Assembly (NCBI GenBank): GCA_930989465.1 | Contig: CAKNLX010000009.1 | Span: 1 to 41,500 of the forward strand | DNA from: an uncultured Lactobacillus sp. | Lineage (GTDB): Bacteria; Bacillota; Bacilli; Lactobacillales; Lactobacillaceae | Length of the DNA stretch: 41,500 nt | Direction of reading: 5' to 3' | In this document: piece after piece, positions 27,341 to 37,224 of the stretch | How the letters are laid out: every line of letters starts with the position of its first letter | Numbering within the stretch: the first letter of the stretch is position 1 | The notes under the pieces: model-generated | Databases searched by the model: none | Seen by the model: the letters and a program-made list of their open reading frames with translations, nothing else | Told to the model about the DNA's origin: nothing | Program-made: the position numbers and the translations under genes

Positions 27341-28771
27341 TTAACCTCGCTTCAAAAAGTTCTTAATTAGCTTCACAATATCATCATTAAAATCAAGCTT
27401 GAACAAGAACATCAATGTCAGATAAATAATTAACATGACAATTGACTTAAAAGCCATATTGAAAAAGGCAGACGGAATTATATTAGGCATAAACATTCCA
27501 ATAGCCAAGGTTAGCACCGCAATTAACAAATACTTGGGCACGTCATGGAAAACATAACTAAATTCATAGCCATCACGTACAACCCAGAGCCGCAAAATTA
27601 AAACTACTGCTTCAGTAATTAATATTGCAATCATAGCCCCAACTGCGCCATATGGCCTATCTAAGAGATAACTCAAGACAATTTCTAAAATTGCCCCAAT
27701 AACTACTGGCACAGCATAATCCTTGTCTCGCTGGTTAGCCAAAGCAAATTGGTTAGCAAATACCCCGCCAGTCGGAATCATGATAATTGTTAAGGTAAAC
27801 CAAAACATTAATGGAGTCATCGGAACATATTTATTACCAAAGAAAAACGGTACAAACTGCTTGGTATTTGCCATAATAATTACGGCGAACAAGGTACCCA
27901 GCATTACAGTAGCTTCCAGTGATTTTTTCATCACTATCTTTTGTGCCTTTTTTCCTTCGCTCGCCATCTTGGGCATAATAACTAGCGAAATACTGGTAAT
28001 TACACCCAGAATCATATTTGAAATTCGTTGTGAATTGTCATAAAAAGAAACCTGAGTCGAATTAGAAAACCAACCCAAAATTGGTTTATCCAGCGAAGTA
28101 TAAATTTGAGTCGCAATCTGTGGAATCATCAAAGTACCAATTGCAATTGCCGTCTGTTTAAATTTGTAAAAATGAGCAACTGGTTTTCCTACATAGCGCC
28201 GAATATCAAACCAAAAGACAAAGGAACCTAGCATTGTCGACACTGACATGATCAGTAAATATTTCCACAAGTCAGCAGGTGATTTTACCCATAATAAAAT
28301 TAGAACCACACTAACTAACTTTACCGCCGTGTTTTTCAAAACAACACGACCAAAGTCAGCTAGTCCTTGAAAGAACCATGAAATATCAACCTGTGCTGAG
28401 ATCAAGTATGGCACCATCAACAAGATATAAAACCAATATTGAACGTGAAATACAGTCGCTACAAAAACCGTGACTAAAATGGTGATAATACCGGCGATTC
28501 CTTGGAAATACCATAACCCCCAGAAAGCATTGGTTAGCTCCTGCGGTGTACCATAAGTGCGCGTCCGTGAAATTGTTCGCATCCCTACATACGACACAGA
28601 CAGAATACAAAAAATCATCAAGAATTGCACCGTATTGTTCACACTGCTATAAATCCCATAAGTCTTAGGACCTAAGACACGCGATAAATACGGTACAGTA
28701 ATCAGTGGCACCAATACAATAAAAATCTGATAAACCGCATTATATAAGATGTTTAAAAATGTTTTACGCAT
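27341..28771 (-). CDS. Polysaccharide flippase (Wzx/MATE-like, PST family)
   Basis: A 476-residue polytopic protein with about 12-14 hydrophobic segments, opening with LIVPLITVPYLSRVLGP, the signature of oligosaccharide flippases of the polysaccharide transporter family. It would move lipid-linked repeat units across the membrane. It sits between the glycerophosphotransferase-like and GT32 genes with almost no spacing (CGAGGTTAA junction before both its start and the next start), so the three genes act as one unit. No polymerase (Wzy) gene is in the cassette, so a linear or single-repeat product is possible. Confidence 0.92.
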   Translation of the reverse strand: MRKTFLNILYNAVYQIFIVLVPLITVPYLSRVLGPKTYGIYSSVNNTVQFLMIFCILSVSYVGMRTISRTRTYGTPQELTNAFWGLWYFQGIAGIITILVTVFVATVFHVQYWFYILLMVPYLISAQVDISWFFQGLADFGRVVLKNTAVKLVSVVLILLWVKSPADLWKYLLIMSVSTMLGSFVFWFDIRRYVGKPVAHFYKFKQTAIAIGTLMIPQIATQIYTSLDKPILGWFSNSTQVSFYDNSQRISNMILGVITSISLVIMPKMASEGKKAQKIVMKKSLEATVMLGTLFAVIIMANTKQFVPFFFGNKYVPMTPLMFWFTLTIIMIPTGGVFANQFALANQRDKDYAVPVVIGAILEIVLSYLLDRPYGAVGAMIAILITEAVVLILRLWVVRDGYEFSYVFHDVPKYLLIAVLTLAIGMFMPNIIPSAFFNMAFKSIVMLIIYLTLMFLFKLDFNDDIVKLIKNFLKRG

Positions 28772-28772
28772 T

Positions 28773-29927
28773 TTAACCTCGATATTCCTGCGTCATGTAC
28801 TTAAAGACGTTCTCACAATATGAATCACCATGCACCTGGTTAGTCAAATGTAGCCAGTAAAGACGGCGATTAGCAATCTGCTGGTTATCAAGTTGATCCA
28901 GATTGCGAATTAGTTCATCCTCTGAATTAACACAGATTCCGGGAGTAATCTCAGCATATGGTCCCATTAGTAATCCGCGCGTTTTTTCATATTGCTCTAA
29001 AAAGTTAGTCACAAACACAATCGGTTTGTTCAAGTGCAAGTAATCAAAGTAGATTGACGAAAAGTCTGTCATCAAGAAATCAGTATTACCGAGCAATTCG
29101 TACAAATCATAATTGTGGTCAAACAAGTAATCATTGTTCATGAAAGCAATGTTAGAATAACTGCTCTTGAAATTGGCAAATAAGCGCATTTCATAGGGAT
29201 GCAATTTTACAATCAGATATTGATGCCGCTTCTTTAATTCTGTATTTAATTTTTCAACATCAAAATCCCGAAAGGCAAAAAAGTTTCTCTCTTTGATTTT
29301 CTCCATAATGGATTTATCTTCCAATTCATAACGAAAAGTTGGCATATAGATCCCGATCTGTGCCTGATCGTCCTCAGTTTTAAATAAGTCAGCCAACAAT
29401 TGTTTCTTCGAAATTACCGGCTTAGCCAATAAATCCAAACGCGGAAAGCCCAGCTTGCGGTATTTTTTTGTCTCAATTGCCATACAAGCACTCATTAGTG
29501 ATTCATATAGATCAGAGCTAGAAGCAACAATATCCGCATTCTTGTGCCACAATTTTTCGTTACGGCGATTGTCGCGTCGCTTAGTATTATTAGCCATAAT
29601 TCCCATGCGCTTGAGTGGAACGCCATGCCACAACTGGACATTAATTTGATGCTTGCGCACCTTAAATGGTTGGTGCGTTGTAATTACATATCGCGCTGCT
29701 CCGATTTTCTGCCAGGTTTTCCACTTCAAGTGTGACGATGGCCACGGCTCAACTAATGTAACGTTATATTCAGGATGATTCAATTGCAGCCACTTGTAAA
29801 AAGCATAGCCGTTAGATCCAGACCTACCTGAACCATTCAGGATAACCACATTATTGTTTTCCATCGTGGTAAATCTAGCCAAAAAACTCATCCAAGCCAA
29901 ATAAAGACGGAATAAAAAGCTTTTCAT
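28773..29927 (-). CDS. TagB/TagF-like CDP-glycerol glycerophosphotransferase
   Basis: A 384-residue enzyme of the CDP-glycerol:poly(glycerophosphate) glycerophosphotransferase family used in wall teichoic acid priming or polymerisation. The conserved sequence runs from LWHGVPLKRMG (an HG catalytic pair in GVPLK-type motif) through LVKLHPYEMRL to LLMTDFSSIYFDYLHLNKPIVF, the family's C-terminal signature. It lacks the long N-terminal extension of TagF, so it is closer to TagB in size. First gene of the cassette, with AAGGAAG before the ATG. A possible weak promoter lies within the terminator stem behind it (29969-29998). Confidence 0.9.
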   Translation of the reverse strand: MKSFLFRLYLAWMSFLARFTTMENNNVVILNGSGRSGSNGYAFYKWLQLNHPEYNVTLVEPWPSSHLKWKTWQKIGAARYVITTHQPFKVRKHQINVQLWHGVPLKRMGIMANNTKRRDNRRNEKLWHKNADIVASSSDLYESLMSACMAIETKKYRKLGFPRLDLLAKPVISKKQLLADLFKTEDDQAQIGIYMPTFRYELEDKSIMEKIKERNFFAFRDFDVEKLNTELKKRHQYLIVKLHPYEMRLFANFKSSYSNIAFMNNDYLFDHNYDLYELLGNTDFLMTDFSSIYFDYLHLNKPIVFVTNFLEQYEKTRGLLMGPYAEITPGICVNSEDELIRNLDQLDNQQIANRRLYWLHLTNQVHGDSYCENVFKYMTQEYRG

Positions 29928-29968
29928 TAAAATACTTCCTTAAAATAGTCTAATACCTAAAGCATATA

Positions 29969-29998
29969 AAAAAAGCTTGAGCAAACTCAAGCTTTTTT
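29969..29998 (-). terminator. Terminator of the P-type ATPase gene
   Basis: AAAAAAGCTTGAG (29969-29981) pairs perfectly with CTCAAGCTTTTTT (29986-29998), just after the ATPase stop codon. Confidence 0.9.
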
Positions 29999-30016
29999 CT
30001 TTATTTTTGTTAAACT

Positions 30017-32686
30017 TTATTCTTTACCCATTTTTCTCTGGCAGAATTTAACAATTTCAACAATCAAAACCATCAAAATTCCGGCAATTAAAATGACTAA
30101 CCACTGTGGTCCATCAAGTTCAGTCACATCAAAGAACTTAGTCATAAATGGCAATTCTACAGCTGCCATAATTACAGCGGCAATGATAATTGCACCATTG
30201 AACCACTTGTTAGAAAAAGTATGCGGTCTAAAAATCGACTGATGTACATACTTGGAATTAATTGCATGGAACAGCTGAATCAAGCCCAAGGTTAAGAAGG
30301 CCATTGTCAATGCATCCCCATGTTGCAACGATGGATCACCCACATGTGGACCGACATGCAAACCAATTTGGTATGCACCTAAAACTAAAATTCCTTCCAA
30401 AATTCCTTGGTAAATAATTGAACTGGCAACACCACCGCTAAAGAAGTTAGACTTCTTACCACGCGGCTTGCGCTTCATAATTCCAGCTTCCACTGGTTCA
30501 ACACCTAAAGCAATAGCTGGCAAAGTATCCGTTACCAAGTTGATCCACAAGAGCTGCACAGGAGCTAAGATATCCCAACCTAGCATTGTCATCATGAAAA
30601 CTGTTAATACTTCACCCACGTTACAACTCATTAAATATAGAATGGCCTTTTGGATATTACTGAAGACCTTGCGTCCTTGCTTTACTGCTTCAACGATCGT
30701 GGCAAAGTTATCATCAGCCAAAACCATATCGCTGGCTCCTTTAGAAACTTCGGTCCCAGTAATTCCCATGCCAATTCCGATATCAGCTTGCTTCAAACTT
30801 GGAGCATCGTTTACCCCATCACCAGTCATTGCAACAATCTTGTCATTAGCCTGCCAAGCCTTGACAATTCTAACCTTGTGCTCTGGTGAAACACGAGCAT
30901 AAACGCTGTAGTCACCAACATGCTGTTTGAAATATTCATCATCTAGTTTATCAAGTTCAGCCCCAGTTAAAACGCGGCTATCCTGACCTTTTTCAATAAT
31001 ACCTAGGCGTTCCGCAATTGCTTGAGCAGTTGTTTGGTGATCACCAGTAATCATTACTGTTCTAATACCAGCACTCTTTGCTTCAGCCACGGCCGCTTTA
31101 GCTTCACCACGTTCTGGATCAATCATTCCGACTAACCCAGCAAAAATTAAATCTTGTTCAACATTATCAGTTGTTGGATCGGTGTACAATTGGTCGACTT
31201 TCTTATAAGCAAGCCCTAAGACACGTAAAGCTTGTTGCGCCATCTGCTTGTTTTGCGCTAAAATATTTTGCTTCTGCTTATCTGTGATCGGCTCTACTTG
31301 ACCACCATTTCCAATCCTAGTTACTCGCTGTAACAACATATCTGGTGCGCCTTTGACCGCTACAAAGTATTGCTCGCCATCTTTATTAACAGTACTCATC
31401 AATTTCCGTTCTGAATCAAAAGGCACTTCTTGAATTCGTTTGTATTTTTCAAGCAAGTCAGTTACATCAATGTTTTGATCAAAAGCAAATTGAATCAGGG
31501 CGGTCTCTGTTGGGTCACCCAATAAGTCTCCGCCATTTTCAATCTTAGTATCATTAGCCAAAGTCATTGCCAATAAAGCTGGGTTATTTTCGCTAATACT
31601 TTCACTATTATCATGTAACTTTTTATCATAGAAGACCTTTTCAACTGTCATCCGGTTCTGGGTCAACGTACCAGTCTTATCAGAACAAATAATGTCTGTA
31701 GCACCCAATGTCTCAACAGCAGGCAATTTACGGACAATCGCCTTATGTTTGGCCATCGTTTGCGTACCTAGTGCCAAAATAATCGTTACAATTGCTGGCA
31801 AGCCTTCCGGAATTGCAGCTACAGCCAAGGAAACGGCAACCAAGAACATGTTAATCATTAAAGTAGAGTTACGCTCTGCTGGATCAGCCTTGAGCACTCC
31901 TACGATAAAGACAATCACGCAGATTGCCAAAATCATGATGGTTAGGGTCTTTCCCAGTTGATTCAAGTTTCGCTTTAACGGTGTATCAGTTTCATCAGCA
32001 TTGTTCAACATTGTAGCGATTTTACCAACTTCGGTGTGCATTCCCGTACTAGTTACGATTCCTTCAGCACGACCATAGGTCACATTAGTATTGGAATAAG
32101 CCATATTTACGCGGTCAGCTAAAGCAATGTCTTCACCTTCTAAAGTTTCTGCATGCTTTTCAACTGGAACTGATTCACCGGTTAACGCTGATTCCTCAAT
32201 CTTCAAGCTGTGGGCTTGATTCAAGCGTAAGTCAGCAGGAACCACATCCCCAGCTTCTAGTAAAACTACATCTCCAGGAACCAATTCTGTGCTTGGAATA
32301 GTAACGATTGTATCATCACGGCGCACATGCGCATCCGGCGTAGCCATTTCCTTCAAAGCATCAATCGCAGCTTCGGAACGTGCTTCTTGAAAGACGCCTA
32401 AAATTGCGTTCAAAATGACCACAATCATAATAATTGCGGCATCAGTCCACTCATGAGCTAATACCCCAGACAAAATCGCGGCAATGATCAAAACAATAAT
32501 CATAAAGTCTTTGAACTGATCAATAAAACGCATGAACATGCTTTGCTTTTTCTTGAAAGCTAAGGCATTGGGACCATATTGCTCTAATCTAGCTTTGGCA
32601 TCACTAGCACTTAACCCATCCTTAACGGACGTGTTAAGATCTTTTTCAATATCGGGAATCGACTCGACATAATATTTTTTCGCCAT
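30017..32686 (-). CDS. P2A-type cation-transporting ATPase, probable Mn2+ (or Ca2+) exporter
   Basis: An 889-residue P-type ATPase with the SERCA/PMR1-like layout. Visible motifs in order: TGES in EESALTGESVPVEK (actuator), PEGLPA in membrane segment 4, the phosphorylation site CSDKTGTLTQNRM, and the hinge MTGDGVNDAPSLKQADIG; segment 6 reads NLVTDTLPA with the Asn and Asp of the ion site. Ten membrane segments are plausible. The ATG at 32686 has GAGGAGAGG in front; upstream in-frame starts lie in the leader RNA. An apparent yybP-ykoY riboswitch precedes it, which in Lactococcus controls an Mn2+-exporting ATPase, so Mn2+ efflux is more likely than Ca2+ export here. Confidence 0.93.
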   Translation of the reverse strand: MAKKYYVESIPDIEKDLNTSVKDGLSASDAKARLEQYGPNALAFKKKQSMFMRFIDQFKDFMIIVLIIAAILSGVLAHEWTDAAIIMIVVILNAILGVFQEARSEAAIDALKEMATPDAHVRRDDTIVTIPSTELVPGDVVLLEAGDVVPADLRLNQAHSLKIEESALTGESVPVEKHAETLEGEDIALADRVNMAYSNTNVTYGRAEGIVTSTGMHTEVGKIATMLNNADETDTPLKRNLNQLGKTLTIMILAICVIVFIVGVLKADPAERNSTLMINMFLVAVSLAVAAIPEGLPAIVTIILALGTQTMAKHKAIVRKLPAVETLGATDIICSDKTGTLTQNRMTVEKVFYDKKLHDNSESISENNPALLAMTLANDTKIENGGDLLGDPTETALIQFAFDQNIDVTDLLEKYKRIQEVPFDSERKLMSTVNKDGEQYFVAVKGAPDMLLQRVTRIGNGGQVEPITDKQKQNILAQNKQMAQQALRVLGLAYKKVDQLYTDPTTDNVEQDLIFAGLVGMIDPERGEAKAAVAEAKSAGIRTVMITGDHQTTAQAIAERLGIIEKGQDSRVLTGAELDKLDDEYFKQHVGDYSVYARVSPEHKVRIVKAWQANDKIVAMTGDGVNDAPSLKQADIGIGMGITGTEVSKGASDMVLADDNFATIVEAVKQGRKVFSNIQKAILYLMSCNVGEVLTVFMMTMLGWDILAPVQLLWINLVTDTLPAIALGVEPVEAGIMKRKPRGKKSNFFSGGVASSIIYQGILEGILVLGAYQIGLHVGPHVGDPSLQHGDALTMAFLTLGLIQLFHAINSKYVHQSIFRPHTFSNKWFNGAIIIAAVIMAAVELPFMTKFFDVTELDGPQWLVILIAGILMVLIVEIVKFCQRKMGKE

Positions 32687-32710
32687 TTTCCTCTCCTCAA
32701 AAATAAAAAA

Positions 32711-32741
32711 GAGACTTACATGCTTGTAGCACATAAGTCTC
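32711..32741 (-). terminator. Riboswitch terminator of the ATPase leader
   Basis: GAGACTTA (32734-32741 as read on the minus strand) pairs with TAAGTCTC (32711-32718) and is followed by TTTTTT. The same CTTATG on its 5' arm can instead pair with CATAAG at 32813-32818, the aptamer closing stem, so the two structures exclude each other. Confidence 0.85.
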
Positions 32742-32818
32742 ACGAATTAAGATAAATCCAGAAGTATCTTACTTCGGCTGTTGGATTCATCGCAAGCAAT
32801 TGCTGTTACTCCCTTATG
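32732..32818 (-). promoter_or_regulatory. Probable yybP-ykoY (Mn2+) riboswitch
   Basis: The minus-strand leader begins CATAAGGGAGTAAC and ends GAGACTTATG; CATAAG/CTTATG closes stem P1. Inside, GATGAATCC pairs with GGATTTATC and GAAGTA with TACTTC. The GGGAGTA and GAGAC(C/T)T elements are the conserved 5' and 3' boundaries of the yybP-ykoY class. Aptamer closure would break the terminator, so metal would switch the gene on. Confidence 0.75.
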
Positions 32819-32826
32819 ACAAGCTA

Positions 32827-32855
32827 ATTATAAGCAAAATTTTAGCTATCTACAA
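32827..32855 (-). promoter_or_regulatory. Promoter of the riboswitch-ATPase transcript
   Basis: On the minus strand TTGTAG (32850-32855), a 17-bp spacer and TATAAT (32827-32832) lie just upstream of the aptamer. Confidence 0.8.
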
Positions 32856-32872
32856 GTTTTAGCGAATTGCTT

Positions 32873-33703
32873 TTACTTTTTATAAAAGTCATCAAAGACA
32901 GTAACCGGCAAATGACGCTTGTGTTTACTCTTATTCCATAATTTTTCAATTTGATCAGCTGCCTTATCTGATACTTCCTTACCCTCAAGGTAATCATCAA
33001 TCTCTTGGTAAGTTACACCGAGGGCAACTTCATCTGGCAAATCTGGCTTTTCTTCTTCAAGGTCAGCGGTTGGAGCCTTTTCATATAAATGCTTAGGACA
33101 ACCTAATTCCTTAAGCAAAGCCTTGCCTTGACGCTTGTCCAAACGGAACAATGGCGTCAAATCAGCGGCACCATCACCAAACTTAGTATAAAAGCCACTA
33201 AAGTTTTCTGCAGCATGGTCGGTACCAACAACGGCACCCTTATTAGCACCAGCGATGGCATATTGAACTACCATTCTTTGCCGCGCCTTAATATTGCCTT
33301 TGTTAAAGTCAGTAATCTTTTGACCAGTTGCTTCTACAACCTTCACCATAGCATCAACTGGTTCCTTAATATTAACAATTAAATCCTGATCTGGCTTTTG
33401 AAAAGCGACTGCATCTGCGGCATCTTGGGCATCTGCTTGAACGCCATAAGGCAAACGAACAGCGATAAATTGGTAAGAATCATCACCAGTTTCTTCACGC
33501 ATTTCTTCAATTGCCATTTGGCAAAGCTTACCAGTTAAAGTAGAGTCTTGACCACCAGAAATGCCCAACACATATGACTTAAGAAATGGATTAGCCTTTA
33601 AATAATCTTTCAAAAAATCAATTGAACGTCTAATTTCTTTTTTAGGGTCAATTTCTGGTAAAACATGTTCATAAGCGATAATTTCTTTTTGTAATTCTCT
33701 CAT
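32873..33703 (-). CDS. nadE: NH3-dependent NAD+ synthetase
   Basis: A 276-residue enzyme that amidates deamido-NAD+ with ammonia and ATP, the last step of NAD synthesis. The PP-loop ATP motif is [12 protein letters not shown]; the NaAD-binding and adenylation region continues with [21 protein letters not shown]. It has no glutaminase domain, as in other Firmicutes. Its start codon overlaps the pncB stop codon (ATGA at 33700-33703), so the two are translationally coupled. Together with pncB it forms a nicotinate salvage unit. Confidence 0.97.
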   Translation of the reverse strand: MRELQKEIIAYEHVLPEIDPKKEIRRSIDFLKDYLKANPFLKSYVLGISGGQDSTLTGKLCQMAIEEMREETGDDSYQFIAVRLPYGVQADAQDAADAVAFQKPDQDLIVNIKEPVDAMVKVVEATGQKITDFNKGNIKARQRMVVQYAIAGANKGAVVGTDHAAENFSGFYTKFGDGAADLTPLFRLDKRQGKALLKELGCPKHLYEKAPTADLEEEKPDLPDEVALGVTYQEIDDYLEGKEVSDKAADQIEKLWNKSKHKRHLPVTVFDDFYKK

Positions 33704-35178
33704 CGACCAATGCTTCTTTCTCTAATTTTACGCCGAATGTCTTGAATCAAATCCATCTTGGATTCGTATAAGTTTTGTGATAAATCCACTGGGTATTCCT
33801 GCGGATTCAGGCTACGCTTATATTCATCCCATAAACCATCAAGGTTGTCAGCACAGAATTTTTTAATTTCATCAAGACTAGGTTGATCATAAACTAATTT
33901 TCCATCTTTAAAAATATCATGTAAAAGTGGAATAGCAGTGTAATCAGTTACCACCTTATTAATATAGTTATATTGTGGGTGGAACATGAAGAGCGCGTCA
34001 AATTTGCGTGGATCTTCATTATACCGAGATACCCAGTCACCTTCATTTTTCTTAGCAGTGTTTGCGCTAATCCGCCATACTTGTTTTTTACCTGGGGTGG
34101 AAACTTTGATGGCATTTGAAGAAATCTTCAATGTATCCCGCATGGCGCCTAATTCATCTTCCATGGCAACCAACTTGTAAACAGCACCAAGGGCTGGTTG
34201 ATCATAAGCAGTGATATACTTGGTCCCAATGCCCCAGACATCAATTTTAGCGCCTTGCATTTTTAAGTTAGTAATGGTGTTTTCATCAAGGTCATTTGAA
34301 GCAAAAATCTTGGCATCTGGATAGCCAGCATCGTCTAACTCCTTACGAACTTGCTTAGAAATGTAAGCCATATCCCCAGAGTCAATTCGTACGCCCAAGA
34401 AGTTAATCTTGTCGCCCATTTCATTAGCCACCTTGATAGCATTAGGCACACCACTGCGGACAGTATCGTAAGTGTCAACCAAGAAAACACAATTATTATG
34501 TGTTTCCGCATATGCCTTAAATGCGTCATATTCACTGCCAAATGCTTCAACTAAAGCATGAGCATGAGTCCCTGAAATAGGAATACCAAACAATTTACCA
34601 GCACGAACATTACTAGTTGAATCAAAGCCGCCAATATAAGCAGCTCGAGCACCCCAAATGGCCGCATCGGTTTCTTGCGCACGACGAGAGCCAAACTCCA
34701 TTAGACCATCATCTTTAACAGCTAACTTGATTCTAGCAGCTTTAGTTGCCAATAAAGTTTGGAAGTTAATAATATTTAAAATAGCAGTTTCAACTAACTG
34801 ACACTGGGCAAGTGGACCTTCAACTTGCAAAATTGGTTCGTTAGCAAAAACCAGCTCGCCTTCCTTCATTGAACGAATAGTGAGCTTTAATTTTAGATTG
34901 CGTAAATAATCAATAAAGTCATCATCGTAACCTTCATTTTCTTTCAAATATTGCAGGTCACTTTCGGTAAACTTTAAATTCTTTAAATAGTTAATGATGT
35001 GTTCCAAACCAGCATAAACAGCATAACCGTTGCCGAATGGTTCCCTGCGGTAAAAACTTTCAAAAACGGCATTGCGATCAGCAATCCCTTTCTTGAAATA
35101 GGTATACATCATATTAATTTCGTATAAATCAGTGTGTAAAGCCAACGAATCGTCTTTGGCTAATTCTGGATAAAACAT
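33700..35178 (-). CDS. pncB: Nicotinate phosphoribosyltransferase
   Basis: A 492-residue enzyme that joins nicotinate and PRPP to give nicotinate mononucleotide, the entry step of nicotinate salvage. Conserved segments include [19 protein letters not shown] at the N-terminus, [23 protein letters not shown], and the phosphoribosyl-binding stretch with [10 protein letters not shown] and [15 protein letters not shown] chose the ATG at 35178 because AGAAAGAG lies ahead of it; the ATG six codons upstream (35196) has none. First gene of the pncB-nadE operon. Confidence 0.96.
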   Translation of the reverse strand: MFYPELAKDDSLALHTDLYEINMMYTYFKKGIADRNAVFESFYRREPFGNGYAVYAGLEHIINYLKNLKFTESDLQYLKENEGYDDDFIDYLRNLKLKLTIRSMKEGELVFANEPILQVEGPLAQCQLVETAILNIINFQTLLATKAARIKLAVKDDGLMEFGSRRAQETDAAIWGARAAYIGGFDSTSNVRAGKLFGIPISGTHAHALVEAFGSEYDAFKAYAETHNNCVFLVDTYDTVRSGVPNAIKVANEMGDKINFLGVRIDSGDMAYISKQVRKELDDAGYPDAKIFASNDLDENTITNLKMQGAKIDVWGIGTKYITAYDQPALGAVYKLVAMEDELGAMRDTLKISSNAIKVSTPGKKQVWRISANTAKKNEGDWVSRYNEDPRKFDALFMFHPQYNYINKVVTDYTAIPLLHDIFKDGKLVYDQPSLDEIKKFCADNLDGLWDEYKRSLNPQEYPVDLSQNLYESKMDLIQDIRRKIRERSIGR

Positions 35179-35220
35179 TGCTTCTCTTTCTGTCATTAAA
35201 AATTAACAATTTCGTTTTTC

Positions 35221-35248
35221 ATTATACAGCCATTACAGTCCATTGGCT
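35221..35248 (-). promoter_or_regulatory. pncB promoter with small inverted repeat
   Basis: A minus-strand TATAAT (35221-35226) is immediately followed upstream by the inverted repeat AGCCA (35228-35232)/TGGCT (35244-35248), which occupies the promoter spacer. The -35 is poor. It may be a regulator site. Confidence 0.5.
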
Positions 35249-35264
35249 ATTCTCAAAACTATTT

Positions 35265-36356
35265 TTACCTCAAAGTTAAATACACTTTTTCAATTGAGTC
35301 CAATTGATTTTTAATAGAAAAATGCTCCTCCGCATACCGCTTTTCTGTATTAGCCATCTGGCGTAACTCTTCATGGGTTTTATTAACGGCCAGATTAATC
35401 TCTTTAGCAATTGAATCAATGTCTCCCGTTTTAGCAATGAAACCATATTCGGGTCCTGGAATCATTTTATGAATATCACCTACATCTGTGGACAAAATAG
35501 GGATTAAATTGTCTGTTGCCTCTAAAAGCACAAGTGGAAAACTCTCTGAATATGAAGTTAGGACGGCTAGATCAATTCGCTTATATAATCCGCTCAATTG
35601 GTGTTGAGTCATAAAACCGTGAAAAGTTACTTGTGGTGCCATGTCCAATTGCCGCGTCAAGGCCTTCAATGCTTCAAGCTGACTACCATCACCCGCGATA
35701 TGCAGACGAATATGCTGATCATCTAATTTTTTCACAGCTTTTAAGAGCAATTCTTGTCCTTTAACCTTTTCCGTACGAGCAACGTTAATAATATTAAAAT
35801 AGGTATGTTCATATTTAGCTGGAATTTCACTATCACTGTGGAAAAAGATGCCATTATAGATGACATGTACCTTGTTTTTATTCACATGTGCGCGATTAAT
35901 TAGTAGCTTGGCAAAACGCTGAGTTACTACGAAAATACAATCAGCTTTTCTCAACGCACGTAAATTAAGTTTAGTAAAAATATTGCCAATGATTCCCCTA
36001 CCTTCAAAGTCTAGATAAGGATCTGAATGTACAGTAATACACCAAGTTGCACGAATTCGCTTGTGAATCAAAGATAAAAATAAGTTGGCACGCGCACCAT
36101 GAGTATGCACAATATCATAGTGCCCCTCATTGATAAACTTAGTCAGTCTACCTAAACTGCCTAAGTCATAACGACTATTAGCTCCTAGCACATGTGTAGT
36201 AATCCCAGCCGCTCTTGCTGCTTGTGCTACTGGTCCTTCTGCCAGCGTTAATAATTCAAAATCTTTGCCTTCATTTTTGGCTTCAGTTAACAAATTAACA
36301 ATATGTGATAAACCGCCGCCATTTTCTAAACCAGCATTTACATGCAAAACCTTCAT
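35265..36356 (-). CDS. GT4-family glycosyltransferase
   Basis: A 363-residue glycosyltransferase with the GT-B fold. It begins MKVLHVNAGLENGGGLSHIV, the glycine-rich GT4 start; the C-terminal half has GDGSQLEALKALTRQL and the nucleotide-sugar site with SYSESFPLVLLEATDN (the EX7E pattern). The ATG at 36356 lies 10 bases after the TagA-like gene's stop codon and has no strong ribosome binding site, so it is probably translated by coupling. It forms an operon with the TagA/WecG-like gene and likely extends a wall polymer linkage unit or surface glycan. Confidence 0.9.
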   Translation of the reverse strand: MKVLHVNAGLENGGGLSHIVNLLTEAKNEGKDFELLTLAEGPVAQAARAAGITTHVLGANSRYDLGSLGRLTKFINEGHYDIVHTHGARANLFLSLIHKRIRATWCITVHSDPYLDFEGRGIIGNIFTKLNLRALRKADCIFVVTQRFAKLLINRAHVNKNKVHVIYNGIFFHSDSEIPAKYEHTYFNIINVARTEKVKGQELLLKAVKKLDDQHIRLHIAGDGSQLEALKALTRQLDMAPQVTFHGFMTQHQLSGLYKRIDLAVLTSYSESFPLVLLEATDNLIPILSTDVGDIHKMIPGPEYGFIAKTGDIDSIAKEINLAVNKTHEELRQMANTEKRYAEEHFSIKNQLDSIEKVYLTLR

Positions 36357-36366
36357 CTTAGTAAAA

Positions 36367-37098
36367 TTATTTTCCCTTCTTTTTTGACTGTTTAACTCGC
36401 ACAACAAACTGTGGCAAAACTAACATCCGCTTAAATCTGCTAGGATTAGTAATCAAGCGATAAAACCACTCTAAATGCGTCTTTTGAAAAGCTTCTGGTG
36501 CTCTTTTAACGATACCTGAAAAGACATCAAAACTGCCACCCACACCCATCATCAAAGCTGGTGTTTCGTTCTTACGTAAGATTGATAGTAGTTTTTCTTG
36601 CTTAGGGAAACCTAATGCTGCAAAAACCATATCGGGTTGTGCCTTCTGAATGCGCCGTGCCACTAGTTCCAAATCTTCAGTAAAGTAGCCGTCTTCTGCA
36701 CCAACTAGATTAATATTTGAGTATTCCTTAGCAATTTTGCTTTGTACTGCATGAATTACTTGTGGCTTAGCTCCAATTAAGTAAACTCGGCTACCACGAT
36801 CGTTAGCAACATCCATCAGCCAAGTAAACAAATCATATCCAGTCACCCGCTCAGGTAACGGCTGCTTAAGCATTTTAGCTGCTTTTACAATGCCAATCCC
36901 GTCAGCAGTAATATAATCGGGATCATTTTTTAGAATTTTCATAAATTCAGGATTCTCGTTTGCCGCCATCACAATCTCCGGATTAGCGGTCACAATAAAG
37001 GTCGACAGGTGATTATTTAGTCGATTAATAAATTCATTTTGGAATTGGTTAAAAGTTTTATTATCAAAATCAACACCTAAAATATTAACTTTGCTCAT
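36367..37098 (-). CDS. tagA: WecG/TagA/CpsF-family glycosyltransferase
   Basis: A 243-residue GT26 enzyme; in Bacillus TagA adds N-acetylmannosamine to the linkage disaccharide of wall teichoic acid. The family core is visible: TANPEIVMAANENPEF, ITADGIGIVKAAK, then LIGAKPQVIHAV and FAALGFPKQEKLL with GVGGSFDVFSG. The ATG at 37098 is preferred over an in-frame GTG two codons upstream because AGGTG precedes it. It is divergent from tagD across 120 bp, consistent with a teichoic acid locus. Confidence 0.92.
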   Translation of the reverse strand: MSKVNILGVDFDNKTFNQFQNEFINRLNNHLSTFIVTANPEIVMAANENPEFMKILKNDPDYITADGIGIVKAAKMLKQPLPERVTGYDLFTWLMDVANDRGSRVYLIGAKPQVIHAVQSKIAKEYSNINLVGAEDGYFTEDLELVARRIQKAQPDMVFAALGFPKQEKLLSILRKNETPALMMGVGGSFDVFSGIVKRAPEAFQKTHLEWFYRLITNPSRFKRMLVLPQFVVRVKQSKKKGK

Positions 37099-37224
37099 TT
37101 TCACACCTCATGCGTTTTCTTATCTAGTTTCTATTCTACCATTCCGACACGCAAGTACGAGAAACATGTTCAAGTTTTATATTTTATTCAAACATGATAA
37201 GATTGTTTTAATAAAGGAGAAAAA

